Positions 22,828 to 34,671 of a stretch of 64,000 nt of DNA are shown here, one piece after another. The DNA lies in NCBI GenBank assembly GCA_963853835.1, contig OY970822.1, positions 16,865,501 to 16,929,500 of the forward strand, in the 5' to 3' direction. Positions within the stretch are counted from its first letter, which is position 1; the number at the start of each line of letters is the position of its first letter. The DNA is from Calendula officinalis. Its lineage: Eukaryota; Streptophyta; Magnoliopsida; Asterales; Asteraceae. The translations under genes were made by a program, and so were the position numbers. The notes under the pieces are model-generated. The model saw nothing but the letters and a program-made list of their open reading frames with translations, had not been told where the DNA came from and ran no database searches.

Positions 22828-25800
22828 TTAAGAAGATTCCGTCCTCGGAATCTCATCATAGTTCACGAAATCCGGGTACCTCTTCCGAATCTCGTCCTTG
22901 ACTTCCCAAGTCAAATTCGGTCCAAGTGAATGCTTCCACTTGACCAAAACCAACTCGATCTCCTTATTCCGAAGCTTCTTTGTTTTCGTCTCTAATATAG
23001 CTTTGGGCTCTTCAATCAACCGATTCGGGCCGTCAACCCGCAACTCTTGCAATGGAATAATATTCTCAACTTCCCCGATAAACTTCTTCAAATAACTCAC
23101 GTGAAAGGTGTCATGCACACCTTGAAGCTCGGGTGGAAGTTCCAACTTAAAAGCTTGAAGCCCGACCCGTTTCAATATTTTAAACGGTCCAACATACCTT
23201 GGACTTAACTTTCCCTTTTTACCAAATCGCATCACACCTTTCCAAGGTGACACTTTCAACATGACCATATCACCGACATCCAAGTCGTATGGCCTTTTCT
23301 TCAAACCCGAATAACTTCGTTGCCTATCTTGGGCGACTTTCATGTTGGTTTGAATAATACCGATCTTTTCATTTGTCACTCTCACGATCTCGGGACCCGT
23401 GAGTTTCGTCTCTCCCGCTTCCAACCAACAAGATGGAGTTCTACATGTTCTACCATACAACGCCTCATAAGGCGGCATCTTGATAGTCGAGTGATAACTA
23501 TTATTATACGAGAACTCGACTAACGGTAAATGTTCATCCCATTTACCACCGAAATCTAACACACACGATCTCAACATATCTTCAACCGTTTGTATCGTTC
23601 TTTCACTTTGACCGTCGGTTTGCGGGTGATAAGCCGTGCTCAACCGCAACTTTGTACCCAATTCTTCTTGTAGAGATCGCCAAAATCTCGAGGTAAACCT
23701 CGCGTCTCTATCGGACACAATCGATAACGGAACCCCGTGGAGTCGAACCACTTCATCAACATACAACTTAGCCAACTTCTCAAGTGGCAATGTTTCCCGA
23801 ATTGCTAAAAATAATGCACTCTTGGTCAACCGGTCAACTATGACCCAAATGGCATCGTGACCTCTACTCGTCTTCGGTAACCCTACTATGAAATCCATAG
23901 TTATATCTTCCCACTTCCCGGCCGGTACAACTAATGACTGAGCTACCCCATACGGTACTTGATGCTCGGCTTTCACTTGTGCACACGTGGCACACTTAGA
24001 AATATACTTGGCCACTCTCGTTTTCATTCCGGGCCACCAATAAACCCGTTTCATATCTTGGTACGTCTTTGTACTTCCCGGGTGAATTGAATACTTTGAC
24101 TTGTGCACATCATACAACAGTTCTTTTCGGATACCCCCGAACTTAGGAACCCAAATACGACCGCCTACGGTCTTCAACCCTTGTGCATTTTCAAGAAAAT
24201 GTTGGTTCTTACCTAACCGTTCTTGTCTTAACTCGTCTTTTCCCATAACCTCTCGTTGGGCATTCTTGATCCTTTCGATAATGCTCGAGACGACTTCTAT
24301 ACGTGTTAAAATTCCTCGGTTCGGGTTTTCATATACCTTTCGGCTCAAGGCATCGGCCACCACATTCGCCTTACCCGCGTGATACACAATATCGCAATCA
24401 TAGTCGGCTATCAACTCGATCCACCTTCTTTGTCGCATATTTAGGTCTTTTTGAGTAAACACGTATTGTAGACTTTTGTGATCCGTGTACAACGTACACC
24501 GAGTACCATACAAATAATGTCTCCACAACTTTAAGGCAAATATAATCGCCGCCAATTCCAAGTCGTGTGTCGTGTACCGTAATTCCGCATTCTTCAATTG
24601 TCGCGAGGCATACGCGATCACTTTACCTCTTTGCATCAACACACAACCGAGCCCTTGATTCGAAGCATCACTATAAACCACAAAATCTTCCATACCATCC
24701 GGTAATGTAAGAATCGGCGCGTTACATAACTTTTCTTTTAACAACTTAAACGCCTCTTCTTGCTTCTTCTCCCACACAAACTTCTCACTTTTTCTTGTTA
24801 ACTTCGTGAGTGGGATCGCGATTCTCGAGAAGTCTTGTATAAACCTTCGGTAATAACCGGCTAATCCAAGAAAACTTCTAACCTCGGTAGGAGTCCTCGG
24901 AGGCTCCCAATTTGACACCGTTTCAATCTTGGACGGATCAACCTTAATACCATCACACGTCACCACGTGACCTAAGAATTGTACTTCCCGCAACCAAAAT
25001 TCACACTTTGAAAATTTTGCATACAACTTCTCCCGTTTCAACACGTCTAGAACGAGCCTCAAATGACCTTCGTGTTCTTCTTCGGTTTTTGAATAAATCA
25101 AAATGTCGTCAATAAACACGATCAAAAACTTATCAAGGAACGGTTTACAAACCCGATTCATCAAATCCATAAAAATAGCCGGTGCGTTTGTATGACCAAA
25201 TGGCATCACTAGAAATTCATAATGACCATAACGTGTACGAAAAGCCGTCTTCTCGGTGTCGCCTTCCTTAACCCGAACTTGGTGATAACCCGACCTCAAA
25301 TCAATCTTCGAGAAATAACTAGCACCTTGCAATTGATCGAATAAGTCGTCAATTCTCGGCAACGGGTAACGGTTCTTAATAGTTACCTTATTCAACTCTC
25401 GGTAGTCGATACACATTCTCATCGAACCGTCTTTCTTTTTGACAAATAACACCGGTGCGCCCCACGGTGACGAACTCGGACGAATAAAACCCTTATCTAA
25501 CAAATCTTGCAATTGAGTCATCAATTCCCGCATCTCGGTGGGAGCCAAACGATATGGAGCACGAGCAATCGGCGTCGCCCCCGGCACTAAATCAATTTTA
25601 AATTCGACTTGTCTCTCCAGTGGCAAACCGGGCAAGTCATCGGGAAATACCTCGGGGAAATCCCGAATAATTTTGACATTATCCATTGACTTCTTTTCCT
25701 TTCGACCATCTAATACATATGCAATAAACGATGCACAACCTTTCGATATACTTTTCCTCGCCTTAATGGCGGTAATCACATTAGGCATGTGATGTCGTTT

Positions 25801-27438
25801 CTCCCCATACACATACACTTTCTCATTCTCGGGTGTCCTAATCGACACTATTTTCTTTTCACACAAAATCTTGGCTTGGTGCATACCCAACCAATCCATA
25901 CCGATAACCACATCAAACGCCCTAATTCCCATGGGCAACAAATCCACCTTAAACTTTCTACCGTCTATTTCTATTTCACAATTTCTATAAATACATTCAA
26001 CCATAGACGTTTTCCCATCGGCTAGTTCTATCTCATAAACCTCATCTAACATTTCGGACGGCACATTCAATTTACAACCGAACTCATAGGACACAAACGA
26101 ATAATTAGAACCCGAATCAAATAAAATATGAGTTGGCAAGGAGTTAATGAATAGAATACCTGACACCACATCGTGTGCCTCCTTCGCCTCCTCCCGAGTG
26201 AGTTGGAAGGATCGCCCCTTCACTTTTGCCGGCTCCACTTTCTTTTGAGCCGTGGACACCATCGACTCGATTCCCTTCTTTGGGCACACATTGCTATAGT
26301 GCCCCTTCTCGTGGCACGAGAAACACTCGATCTCGGCCAAAGATTTAGACTTGCATTCTCGGGCCATATGCCCCGACTTCCCACAATTGTAACAATTCTT
26401 CGACTCCCCTCGGCACACGCCGGCATGAGTCTTCCCGCACTTCTTACACGTACCAACACTACCTTGCTTAGAGAAGCTCGAAGTGAACTTCCCCTTCTTA
26501 TAATTACCCGAGCCACTCTCGGCTTTTCTCTTCTCGCCCACATGGGCCCTTTCGGCAACACGTGCCTCATTTACCTCCTCAACACTCCGGGCGGCACTAA
26601 TAGCTTCATCAAGTGAAACCGCCCTCTTCACTTCCAATTGGTAGTCCCACGGTAACCCACTAGCATACCGGACTACCCTCAACCTCTCATCCGAGTAGGT
26701 TCTAGCAACAAACGGGAGTAATCCCGTGAACTCCCTAGAGTATTCTTCGATTGACATATCACCCTTTTTGAGGGTCACGAACTTCTCGTGCATTTTCTCC
26801 AAATCCCTTTCGGGACAAAATTTCTTTTTCAATCTCGTGGTGAACTCATCCCACGACATCCTTTCAACCACCTCCTTCCCTAGGGTCTCATACACGATGT
26901 CCCACCAAACCATCGCATCCTCTTTTAACAATTGTGACGCATACGTCACCATATCGGTATCCTTACATTTACTACTACCGATCACCCTCTCGGTTTCCCG
27001 GATCCACCTCATCGTTACTTTCGGGTCCGAACTACCCGTATACACATTTGGCTTACAAGCCATGAAGGATTTAAACGAACAACCTTCTTTCACAACGGGC
27101 CTAGCCCTAGCATCACTTTGGCCACCCGTGGAGGACTTTCCCTCCTCGGTGCCACTACCCCCGGTTCTCTCTTCCGATTTAGCTTCGGATTCACGGTCTC
27201 CACCCGACCTCTCACGGTCTCCAATAATTCGGTGCACTTCCTCGGCCACCGTTCCCTTGATTTGGTCGATAATAGTTTGGAGATCCGACATTGTCACCGG
27301 AGTTCTATTAGCTCCGACCTCCGACTCACCCACCCGATGCATCGACGGGTGACTTTCATGTTCAACCTCAACCTCTACATGAGGTATCTCTTCCACCCGG
27401 CCCTCCGGGGCTTTACCACTTCTTCGTGTGGTCACCAT
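22828..27438 (-). CDS. gypsy gag-pol polyprotein, uninterrupted
   Basis: A single frame of 1,536 residues. I start it at the ATG at 27438 (MVTTRRSGK); a longer reading would need a TTG. Order: gag (about 130-300), zinc knuckles ([14 protein letters not shown] and [14 protein letters not shown]), aspartic protease ([12 protein letters not shown]), reverse transcriptase ([10 protein letters not shown] active site), RNase H ([22 protein letters not shown]), integrase zinc finger ([11 protein letters not shown]...CATC), integrase core ([31 protein letters not shown]) and a chromodomain-like tail ([20 protein letters not shown]). No stop or frameshift. One oddity: the near-invariant RT block MPFGLTNAP reads MPFGHTNAP here, while the older copy at 37-41 kb keeps Leu. 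Antisense open frames on the plus strand are shadows of this frame. Confidence 0.96.
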   Translation of the reverse strand: MVTTRRSGKAPEGRVEEIPHVEVEVEHESHPSMHRVGESEVGANRTPVTMSDLQTIIDQIKGTVAEEVHRIIGDRERSGGDRESEAKSEERTGGSGTEEGKSSTGGQSDARARPVVKEGCSFKSFMACKPNVYTGSSDPKVTMRWIRETERVIGSSKCKDTDMVTYASQLLKEDAMVWWDIVYETLGKEVVERMSWDEFTTRLKKKFCPERDLEKMHEKFVTLKKGDMSIEEYSREFTGLLPFVARTYSDERLRVVRYASGLPWDYQLEVKRAVSLDEAISAARSVEEVNEARVAERAHVGEKRKAESGSGNYKKGKFTSSFSKQGSVGTCKKCGKTHAGVCRGESKNCYNCGKSGHMARECKSKSLAEIECFSCHEKGHYSNVCPKKGIESMVSTAQKKVEPAKVKGRSFQLTREEAKEAHDVVSGILFINSLPTHILFDSGSNYSFVSYEFGCKLNVPSEMLDEVYEIELADGKTSMVECIYRNCEIEIDGRKFKVDLLPMGIRAFDVVIGMDWLGMHQAKILCEKKIVSIRTPENEKVYVYGEKRHHMPNVITAIKARKSISKGCASFIAYVLDGRKEKKSMDNVKIIRDFPEVFPDDLPGLPLERQVEFKIDLVPGATPIARAPYRLAPTEMRELMTQLQDLLDKGFIRPSSSPWGAPVLFVKKKDGSMRMCIDYRELNKVTIKNRYPLPRIDDLFDQLQGASYFSKIDLRSGYHQVRVKEGDTEKTAFRTRYGHYEFLVMPFGHTNAPAIFMDLMNRVCKPFLDKFLIVFIDDILIYSKTEEEHEGHLRLVLDVLKREKLYAKFSKCEFWLREVQFLGHVVTCDGIKVDPSKIETVSNWEPPRTPTEVRSFLGLAGYYRRFIQDFSRIAIPLTKLTRKSEKFVWEKKQEEAFKLLKEKLCNAPILTLPDGMEDFVVYSDASNQGLGCVLMQRGKVIAYASRQLKNAELRYTTHDLELAAIIFALKLWRHYLYGTRCTLYTDHKSLQYVFTQKDLNMRQRRWIELIADYDCDIVYHAGKANVVADALSRKVYENPNRGILTRIEVVSSIIERIKNAQREVMGKDELRQERLGKNQHFLENAQGLKTVGGRIWVPKFGGIRKELLYDVHKSKYSIHPGSTKTYQDMKRVYWWPGMKTRVAKYISKCATCAQVKAEHQVPYGVAQSLVVPAGKWEDITMDFIVGLPKTSRGHDAIWVIVDRLTKSALFLAIRETLPLEKLAKLYVDEVVRLHGVPLSIVSDRDARFTSRFWRSLQEELGTKLRLSTAYHPQTDGQSERTIQTVEDMLRSCVLDFGGKWDEHLPLVEFSYNNSYHSTIKMPPYEALYGRTCRTPSCWLEAGETKLTGPEIVRVTNEKIGIIQTNMKVAQDRQRSYSGLKKRPYDLDVGDMVMLKVSPWKGVMRFGKKGKLSPRYVGPFKILKRVGLQAFKLELPPELQGVHDTFHVSYLKKFIGEVENIIPLQELRVDGPNRLIEEPKAILETKTKKLRNKEIELVLVKWKHSLGPNLTWEVKDEIRKRYPDFVNYDEIPRTESS

Positions 27439-27662
27439 TTCTTTCAATCAAGACTATACGAAAGACATTTAACGTTTAGTACCTTGTGTACAACCCATTA
27501 GTCACATAAGACTCAATATTCATAATCATATCAATTCTCATCGGTCCCACTAGGTTCAACCCTAAACTTAATATAAAGTCTCAAGGTCAACCTATGTTCT
27601 CAAGGAATCTTATATTCCTAATGCTACAGTCTAAGACTAGGATGGTCATCCAACCTAATTCA

Positions 27663-27688
27663 CTTAAACTATAGCTCTGATACCAAGT
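27663..27688 (-). other. primer binding site (tRNA-iMet) of the young gypsy element
   Basis: Immediately inside the 5' LTR the minus strand reads ACT-TGGTATCAGAGC. This is complementary to the 3' end of initiator tRNA-Met, the usual primer of plant gypsy and copia elements. Confidence 0.93.
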
Positions 27689-29470
27689 TGTAACACCTCA
27701 AATTTTAATACCAAATATTGGCCAAAATAAAACATTTTATAAATAGAAGAACATCCCCAATTTAGATTTACAAAAACCTTGGTATGAAATCAGAGTATAA
27801 AAGTAGGTGTTACAAAATAGATCATCACCAAGCTAAGACTAAATCCAATCTAGTGTTCTTCTATTCTAGGTCCCGCATCTCTATCCATGCGTACCTAAGC
27901 CTTCGATCCCGAACCTGAGTACATAGCAAAACAAACAAGGAGTACGTGAGACAAAAACGTCTCGTGAGCTACATGGGTTTAGACCCCAAAGTTAATAATA
28001 ATAACCGAATGACAAACAACAAACACGTAAGCATTCATCCATCTATCTAGTCACCCTATTGTGACTCTAAACCTTGCTTTCCTAGCAATCATATCTAGTT
28101 GTCGGGATGTCCCCAACCAACTAGAACCACATTAACTTATTAACCGGGGATCCCCCGCATTAACAAGCTTCAAGGTAAAGGCAAGAGGGAATCGCCCAAT
28201 CTACCAATACCTGCCTTACTCGCCGGACTACTTCCAGTTAGCAAGACTACTATCATGGAATGGGCCGATGGGGATCCGCCCAAATGCTCCCCATTCCATA
28301 CCTCATGACCGGGGATCCCCCGAATCATCACATCATCTCACCATATCATAACTCGATGGTTATGTCAATCTAGCTCTCGGCTATCACGTCTATCATCAAA
28401 CAAGTTAGTTCAATACTATCATCGGTATAACTAACTATCAACTACTAGTCTACGTAATTAAGCAAATAGACCATAACACAAGCAATGAAAACATTTAAAA
28501 GGGTTATGTACTCGGTAAATTCCACACGTACTCACCTTAGCAATAATTGCTCCAACCGTGTTCTTGACACCAAAAACTCTTGCTTCACAATTTCACCGAC
28601 TTTCCAAGATGTCACCGAAAGCCTAAAACAATGATCATACAATGTTCAACATCACAATCTACTATCAATGTGTTCATCTACCTCTAGATAACACCCATCA
28701 ATCCATTTTCCCCAAATATGGTGATTACCAAACCCTAGGTTTAACCAACCCTTAATATTCTTACAAATCGAAATCATACACTTAGTTTACTTGTTAATAT
28801 ACCATCTATTAAGTGTATACATCATTTATTTCACCATAGATCACCAACCCAAGAACTAGGGTTTCAACCCCAAGCTTCTAAATCCATAGATCTAAGGCTA
28901 CAACTACAAAGGATTGAAGATATACCTTTAATCTTCACTTAGGAGTGAAATCTATCAAGCTTTGATGGAGAAATCGACCCAAATCAGCTCCTGCACTTGA
29001 AAATCGCCAATGGAAGGAACTAGGGTTTTGGAAATGCATTTATGGCTAAAAACCCCAATTTAATGCACTGGTCGGAAGGGCTCGCGCCCCGCTCGCGCCG
29101 AGCTCGCGCCGCGAAAGGACGTGGGTCTGCCCGCTAGTCGCCGCTGTTTACCAGACTTCGCGCCCCGCTCGCGCCGAGATCGCGTCGCGAAGTCAACCCG
29201 AAGTCAACGCGAAGTCAACGCGACCTTCTCGCGTTTCAGCTCTGGTCCCTCTGCTCAACCTCGCGTTTTGCTCGCGCCAGGCTCGCGCCGCGAGCCTGCC
29301 CTTGCAGCAGGGCTGCACTTTTCGGTCTAGGTTTCAACCCGGTTTCGCCCATAACTTTCTCATACGGACTCCAAACGACACGAAACCAATTCCTACGGTT
29401 TTAATATGATTTATCCATAATTATCATATTTTTATTTATTTTATTTATTTACAAATTTCGGGTCGTTACA
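27689..29470 (-). repeat. 5' LTR of the young gypsy element
   Basis: Same length as the 3' LTR (1,782 bp) and about 99.3% identical by my count. The outer end is at 29470, abutting the duplicated AACAG. The CpG-dense U3 block is at 29078-29304. The 27439-27662 interval between gag and the primer site is the untranslated leader. Confidence 0.97.
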
Positions 29471-32125
29471 AACAGGTGATCTTCGTTTTCGTCCGCAAAA
29501 TCACATAACGGACATAACTGGGAAAGACAAACTATATTCCTAGTCATGAGGTTGGTCTTCGTAGGGATTCTTTCGTGTAAGATACGCCAAGCTAGGATAT
29601 TGATTTTAGAGGGGGCCCAATTACACCATATAAAAGGTTTGTTGATTCTAGAGTGTAAAGTCGAGTCGTCAAAAACAAACCTTAAAGAAGAGACCTTGAA
29701 ACCATCCTGGTCAAGAGCCCACGACCAAGACCCGCCGTCACCCACAGTCGACGGAACCCATTGAATCCAAGATAAAACAGGGAGATTTAGGCTGGAGAAG
29801 TCGGCTTGACTTTTAATGATGTTTCTCCAAACCCCTATGAATTTGCCACCTTTACTAATATTGTTTAAACCACCGTCATCGCCATGAAGTGATGAGATGA
29901 CATTTCTTCAAAGAGCCTCAGGTTCGGTCTTGAAACGCCACCACCATCGAGCGATTAAAGCAAGATTTTGAGCCCGCAAACTTCCAACACCGAGCCCCCC
30001 TTTTTGTTTATCAGCACACACAGTTTTCCAGTCAATCCAGGGAATTTTCTTTTTGTCAACTGTTGAACCCCAAAAGAAATTCAAACGAATACTTTCCAGC
30101 TCTTTCAAAATTTTCTTAGGAGCTTTAAAAATGGAGAAAAAATACAGACCAAGACTTCCAAGGACAGATTTGACAAGAACGAGCTTTCCGCCAAACGAAA
30201 GAGTTTTGGATTTCCAGGAAGAAAGCTTAGATCGAAATTTGTTTAAAAGCGGAGCCCAGTTTTCAGTTCTATTCATAGAAGATCCGATCGGGATCCCAAG
30301 ATATGTCATGGGGAATTTCCCGGGATTACAGTGCAACCGCCTAGCCATGGCGTCAATTTCAGAATCATCCACTGAAATTCCCAACACACAACTTTTATTT
30401 AAGTTTATCTTCAAACCGGAAGCTAATTGGAAACATCGAAGGATTCTTATTAAATTGTAAGCATTCGCGAAAGACCAATCCGAGGCAAAAATGATATCGT
30501 CGGCGAATTGAAGGTGCGTGATGATTGGGCCAGAATTGGGAAGACAAATGCCGTTGAAGATGCCTTTTTTATTAGCTTCAAACATAACCGTGTTTAGGGC
30601 TTCAACTGCTATGATAAAAAGAAACGGGGCAAGGGGATCACCTTGTCTGACTCCTCTTCCCATAATAAACTCGGTGGTCGGGGAACCGTTCACGAGGACC
30701 GAAACAGAGTTAGAGTGGAGGCAGGCCTTGATCCATCTTCTCCATTTAGAGCCAAAATTCATATGCCCAAGGATTTCATCAAGAAAATCCCATGAAATCG
30801 AGTCGAACGCCTTTTCAAAGTCGATTTTCATGAGCATGCATTTCCTCTTAGAATTTTTAGCCCATGATATAATTTCACTGATTATCAAAGGCCCGTCCAA
30901 TATGTTCCTGTTCTTGACAAAGGCACAATGCTCAGGGCCAATAACCGAGTTGATGCTGAACTCAATCGATTCGCCAAAATCTTGGAGATCACTTTGTAGA
31001 GACTGTTTATTAGGCTGATTGGCTGATAATCTGTAAGGGAAATCGGATCCGTGATTTTGGGGATCAGGGCAATAAAGGAATAATTGCACCCCCGATCAAT
31101 ATAACCTGTAGATTCAAAAAATTTGATTGCCGTAAACAGGTCAATTTTAATAACATCCCAGAACGATTTAAAGAATTCAAGGGTAAACCCATCAGGCCCG
31201 GCGCTTTGTTGACCCGCAGGCCCAGATCGCAGATTTGATCTCAGCAAGCCCAATGTCAGATTCCAGGAACTGGGATTGTTCTATCGATAAAGTTCTGAAA
31301 TTCGAGCTGTGAAAAGTCAGGCGAGGCCCAGATAATATACTGAATTTCGAAGAAAAGAACTTTAGGGCAGCAAACATGACTGTTTTAGGTTCGGTAATCC
31401 AGCCTACGTTGTCGTTGATACCGTGAATGAAGTTTATTCTCCTGTTTTGATTTATTATTCCGTGAAAAAACCGAGAGTTCTCGTCCCCGTCAACCGCCCA
31501 TTTGATGCGAGCTATCCGCTTGCAGTCGAGCGACTTCATGCGATCCAGCTCTTTGATAGCAAGAAAGCAATTTTTTCTCTCGAGGATTTCCAGGGGAGAA
31601 AGATCCACTACTTCCGCTTTAAGATCGATGTCATTCAATTTATTCAACAAATCATTTGAATGAGCATTCCGGGAATTTTTGTTCTCCACCCTCCACTTCT
31701 TAATAGCTAACTTAACCTGTTTGAGCTTAAACATGAAACTTTGAATATGAGAGACATTAGCAGGGGGGACGAGGCCCATGAGCTAAGGACAATAGGCCAA
31801 AGACCCAGATTCAAAATCCAGGAATTAAAGAATTTAAAATACGATGGTCCAAAGTCAACAACATCGGTGCATAAGAGAATTGGACAATGCTCCGAGTAAA
31901 GCCTTAGGAGAATCATCGCATTAGGGTTGGGCCATAAAGACAGAAAATTTCTTGACACAAGAAACCTGTCGAGTTTGTTGTGTTTCATCCCATCAGTGCT
32001 CATACGAGTGTACTTTCTGCCACCACATTTAACTTCACTAAGATCTGCCGAATTGATGAAGTCATTGAAAATAGAAGCTCCCTGATTAGAGAAAATGGTA
32101 CCTTTCCTATCGTCTGGTTCCCGAA
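29471..32125 (-). pseudogene. LINE (L1-type) ORF2 middle part, decayed
   Basis: Minus strand. It starts with the end of the endonuclease (EPDDRKGTIFSNQGASIFND, LDRFLVSRNFL), then the linker to the reverse transcriptase: GPDGFTLEFFKSFWDVI, KIDFEKAFDSISWDFLDEIL, RGVRQGDPLAPFLFIIAVEA and the catalytic LQFADDIIFA. The thumb region and WCNWAPSKINILAWRILHER...LCPLCDFADENEDHLF lead to the zf-RVT. Lesions I can place: frameshifts near 31,200 and 30,965, an in-frame stop at about 29,908, and a frame change around 31,700-31,790. It is an old non-autonomous copy. Solo LTR and gypsy insertions bound it on both sides, each with a target duplication. Confidence 0.93.
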
Positions 32126-33985
32126 TGTAACATCCCAAAACCCGGCCTAGTAGTTTATTGACCTTAAGGTATTTTATTAAATGATTATCTGATTAAATGC
32201 TTAGTTAATTTAATTAGCCTGCTGTCTTTTACGGTATTTTAACTAAGGGGTTAAAATACCCGACTTGTGATATAATTGGAACGAAAATGTGATTTTTATA
32301 TATATAGATTCCTTGTTGAATTTCGTTTCCGGAAATGCTTTCGTTTTTAAAATTGGAGTCTGTTTGCTATTTTAAATAAATTAATCACGAAAGGGACTTT
32401 CAGACCCATACTGTTAATTGATAAAAAGCCATAAAAGGGGGCCCACCCTTTTGTTTGGCCGGCCTCTAGAGAGAGAGGGACTCTCCCTCTCTTCTTTTAC
32501 TTGCTATTTTTCAAACATTATCCTTCCATATCACTATTTCGTTGCAAAGCAAACTCCATCACTTTCTCTAGCTTTCCTTGCTTGTTCTTGGTGATTTCTT
32601 GGTGCTAAGACCCGAAATTCTTACCAAATTTTGTGTAGAAGAACCCTAGAAGTAAGCTACATCTTCTCCTTTACTTGTTCTTGTTGTTCTTGAGCTTGGT
32701 TGTGAACTAGGGTTTGTGATCCTTGGTGTTTTATGGATGAATCTTGATATGGATGTTGTTTTATGTGTTTATGCAAGCTTTTACATCATTTGTATGGTAG
32801 ATTGTTGAAGGAAGACAAGATTTAGTGAAAATCACCTTTATCCTCCATTAATGGTGGATGTTGAAGGTGGGTTTTGACAAATCTTGGATTTCTTGATGTT
32901 TGAATGAATAGAATTGTTTATTAGGTTGAGAAATCATGATTGGTAAGTTATGGATGGTGGAAACCTAGTATTGATGATTGTGTGAATTGATCTAGTTAGT
33001 GTTTGGGCCAAAATGAGTAACTAGAGATTATGCAAGTATGATACATGCTATTGTGATGGTTATGAACTCGATAGAATTGATAGATTATGGTGAATTGCTA
33101 GTTAGAAGTTATGTGCTAGTTGATGGAAATGTGGAAGTAAATTAGTCATGTTCGGGTTTTTGGCCCGTTTGGGTCAACTAGTTGTAGAGAATTGCTAAAT
33201 GGTCATAATGGCCAATTGTATTGATGAAGGAATTGTGCTAGTTGGAAATGTCATAAAATGTGCATTTTATGAGTCTTGTGTGGTTAGTTGTTGAAATTGA
33301 TGATTTTGACAATTCGGTGGATTATCACTAACTCGGTATACTTGTTACAGGAACCGGGAAGGAGACTCAGTGATACTAGCTCACTGAGTTAAGGAATCGA
33401 AGGTTGAAAGGTGAGTGGATTTAACCTACAACTCGGGTTCCGGCTTTTTCCGTTTGGAAATTGCATACTTGTGAAAATGCAGGATTTTGGCCGACCTTAC
33501 CTGTATACGTTGCATGGTTAAGGGGAGGGAGTTGCCCGGGGTGTTGGATACAGGCTATCGGTTACCGTGGTTTTGGCCGACCATGGTTTAAGGCCCGCAA
33601 AGCCACCGATCCTCTCAAATAAGTGATTACCCAACCGGAGATGTTTATAACTTCCGTGTTTAAGTGATTAGTGTAGTTGGTAGTGCTAGGAATTCATTCA
33701 CTTAGCTTTTGTGCTAATCCCTCCTTTATTGACACATTTCAGGTTGGAAGGCTTGATCGGGTCGGGCTTGGACGGGAAGTTTGACCATGCTTTAAATACT
33801 TGTTTTTGTTAAATGAGCCGTGTGTCGTAATACCGTCTTTTAACTAACACTTGGTTTGTAATATTTTGTGGGACCCCGGTTTGTAAACCTAACGTAATTA
33901 GGAACCTAAATGTATGCTTCCGTAACCTTAGATTAATACTTAATTAGATATTTAAAAAAAATGGTTTCAAAAATGCGGTGTTACA
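32126..33985 (+). mobile_element. solo LTR of the second gypsy family, in the LINE
   Basis: Begins TGTAACATCCCAAAACCCGG and ends GCGGTGTTACA, flanked by a perfect 5-bp duplication CCGAA (32121-32125 and 33986-33990). Removing it restores the LINE endonuclease frame (GDFNEVR-EPDDRKG). The sequence is the reverse complement family of the LTR at 34672-36792, so it lies in the opposite orientation to that element. At 1,860 bp it is about 260 bp shorter than that LTR. It lacks the segment with repeated CGCGAAC/GTTCGCG motifs. Confidence 0.94.
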
Positions 33986-34671
33986 CCGAACCTCGTTGAA
34001 ATCTCCAAAGATCACCCAATGTAACTGGAGGTGCGAGGCAAGAAAGCTAGTAAGACCAAGCCAAAGCTTTTTTTTAGAAACCGAAGATTGGGGGGCAAAG
34101 ACATTTATAAACCCACAGTTAAGGCCTCCATACCAGACACCCCAAACAGCAGCGAAGCCAACGTCACTGATGCAGCCAACCTTGGTGAAAAAACACGTAT
34201 CCCAAACTGAAATGATTCCACCTGACTTCCCAACCGCTTGCAAAAAAACATAATCACAGTTACCGTTCCCCCACATGCCCTGGATGATCCTGGGATCAGG
34301 TGGAGAATCAAGATGTGATTCCTGAATACCCAGAAACTGAACATTATTTTGGAATTTAAATCACGAATCCAATCAAGCTTCGAGATCGAAGCTACCCCTC
34401 TAGCATTCAAGAAAAGGATCTTCATTGGGGACCAGTAGCACCACCATTTTTGGAAATAAGAACCCTAATTTCCGAGTCACATCCATCCATTTGGAATCCA
34501 ACCATGTTTCCGATTTCAAGCGTATTTTTAATTTCTTGAGATATACCTTCCGATTGAGAATCGCAGTTCGTCTGAGGATTGACCGGCTGCTTGTTCAAAT
34601 CGATAGAATTTCACAGCTTCGAACCCCCGTCTGGAGCCAGAGAATTATGTCTAGGCCTTCTTGTAACACCG
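33986..34671 (-). pseudogene. LINE 5' part: end of ORF1 and endonuclease start of ORF2
   Basis: ORF2 begins at ATG 34425 (MKILFLNARGVASISKLDWI). The ORF1-like frame ahead of it ends in a TGA overlapping that ATG (ATGA), the usual plant L1 arrangement. The endonuclease shows VFLQAVGKSGGIISVWDTCF and WVIFGDFNEVR. A frameshift near 34,340 separates the first 30 residues from the rest. The LINE is cut at 34671 by the second gypsy element, and its 5' end is not found beyond that element. Confidence 0.85.

Larger units (their letters stand above)
21029..29475 (-). mobile_element. complete young Ty3/gypsy LTR retrotransposon inserted in a LINE
   Basis: Two 1,782-bp LTRs, a tRNA-iMet primer site, a polypurine tract, one uninterrupted gag-pol frame and a perfect 5-bp target duplication AACAG (21029-21033 and 29471-29475). 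By direct reading the LTRs differ at about 13 positions with no length change (about 0.7%), so the insertion is recent. Orientation is minus: the 5' LTR is 27689-29470. The polyprotein ends in a chromodomain-like segment, so I place it among plant chromoviruses, probably near the Tekay clade; the clade is an inference. Confidence 0.97.

Noticed and set aside
22898..27501. Several plus-strand open frames of 65-208 codons
   Set aside because: All are antisense shadows of the intact gypsy polyprotein; none has domain content of its own.
27663..27688. TGGTATCAGAGC as a possible tRNA gene remnant
   Set aside because: Position directly inside the LTR marks it as a primer binding site; no tRNA cloverleaf around it.
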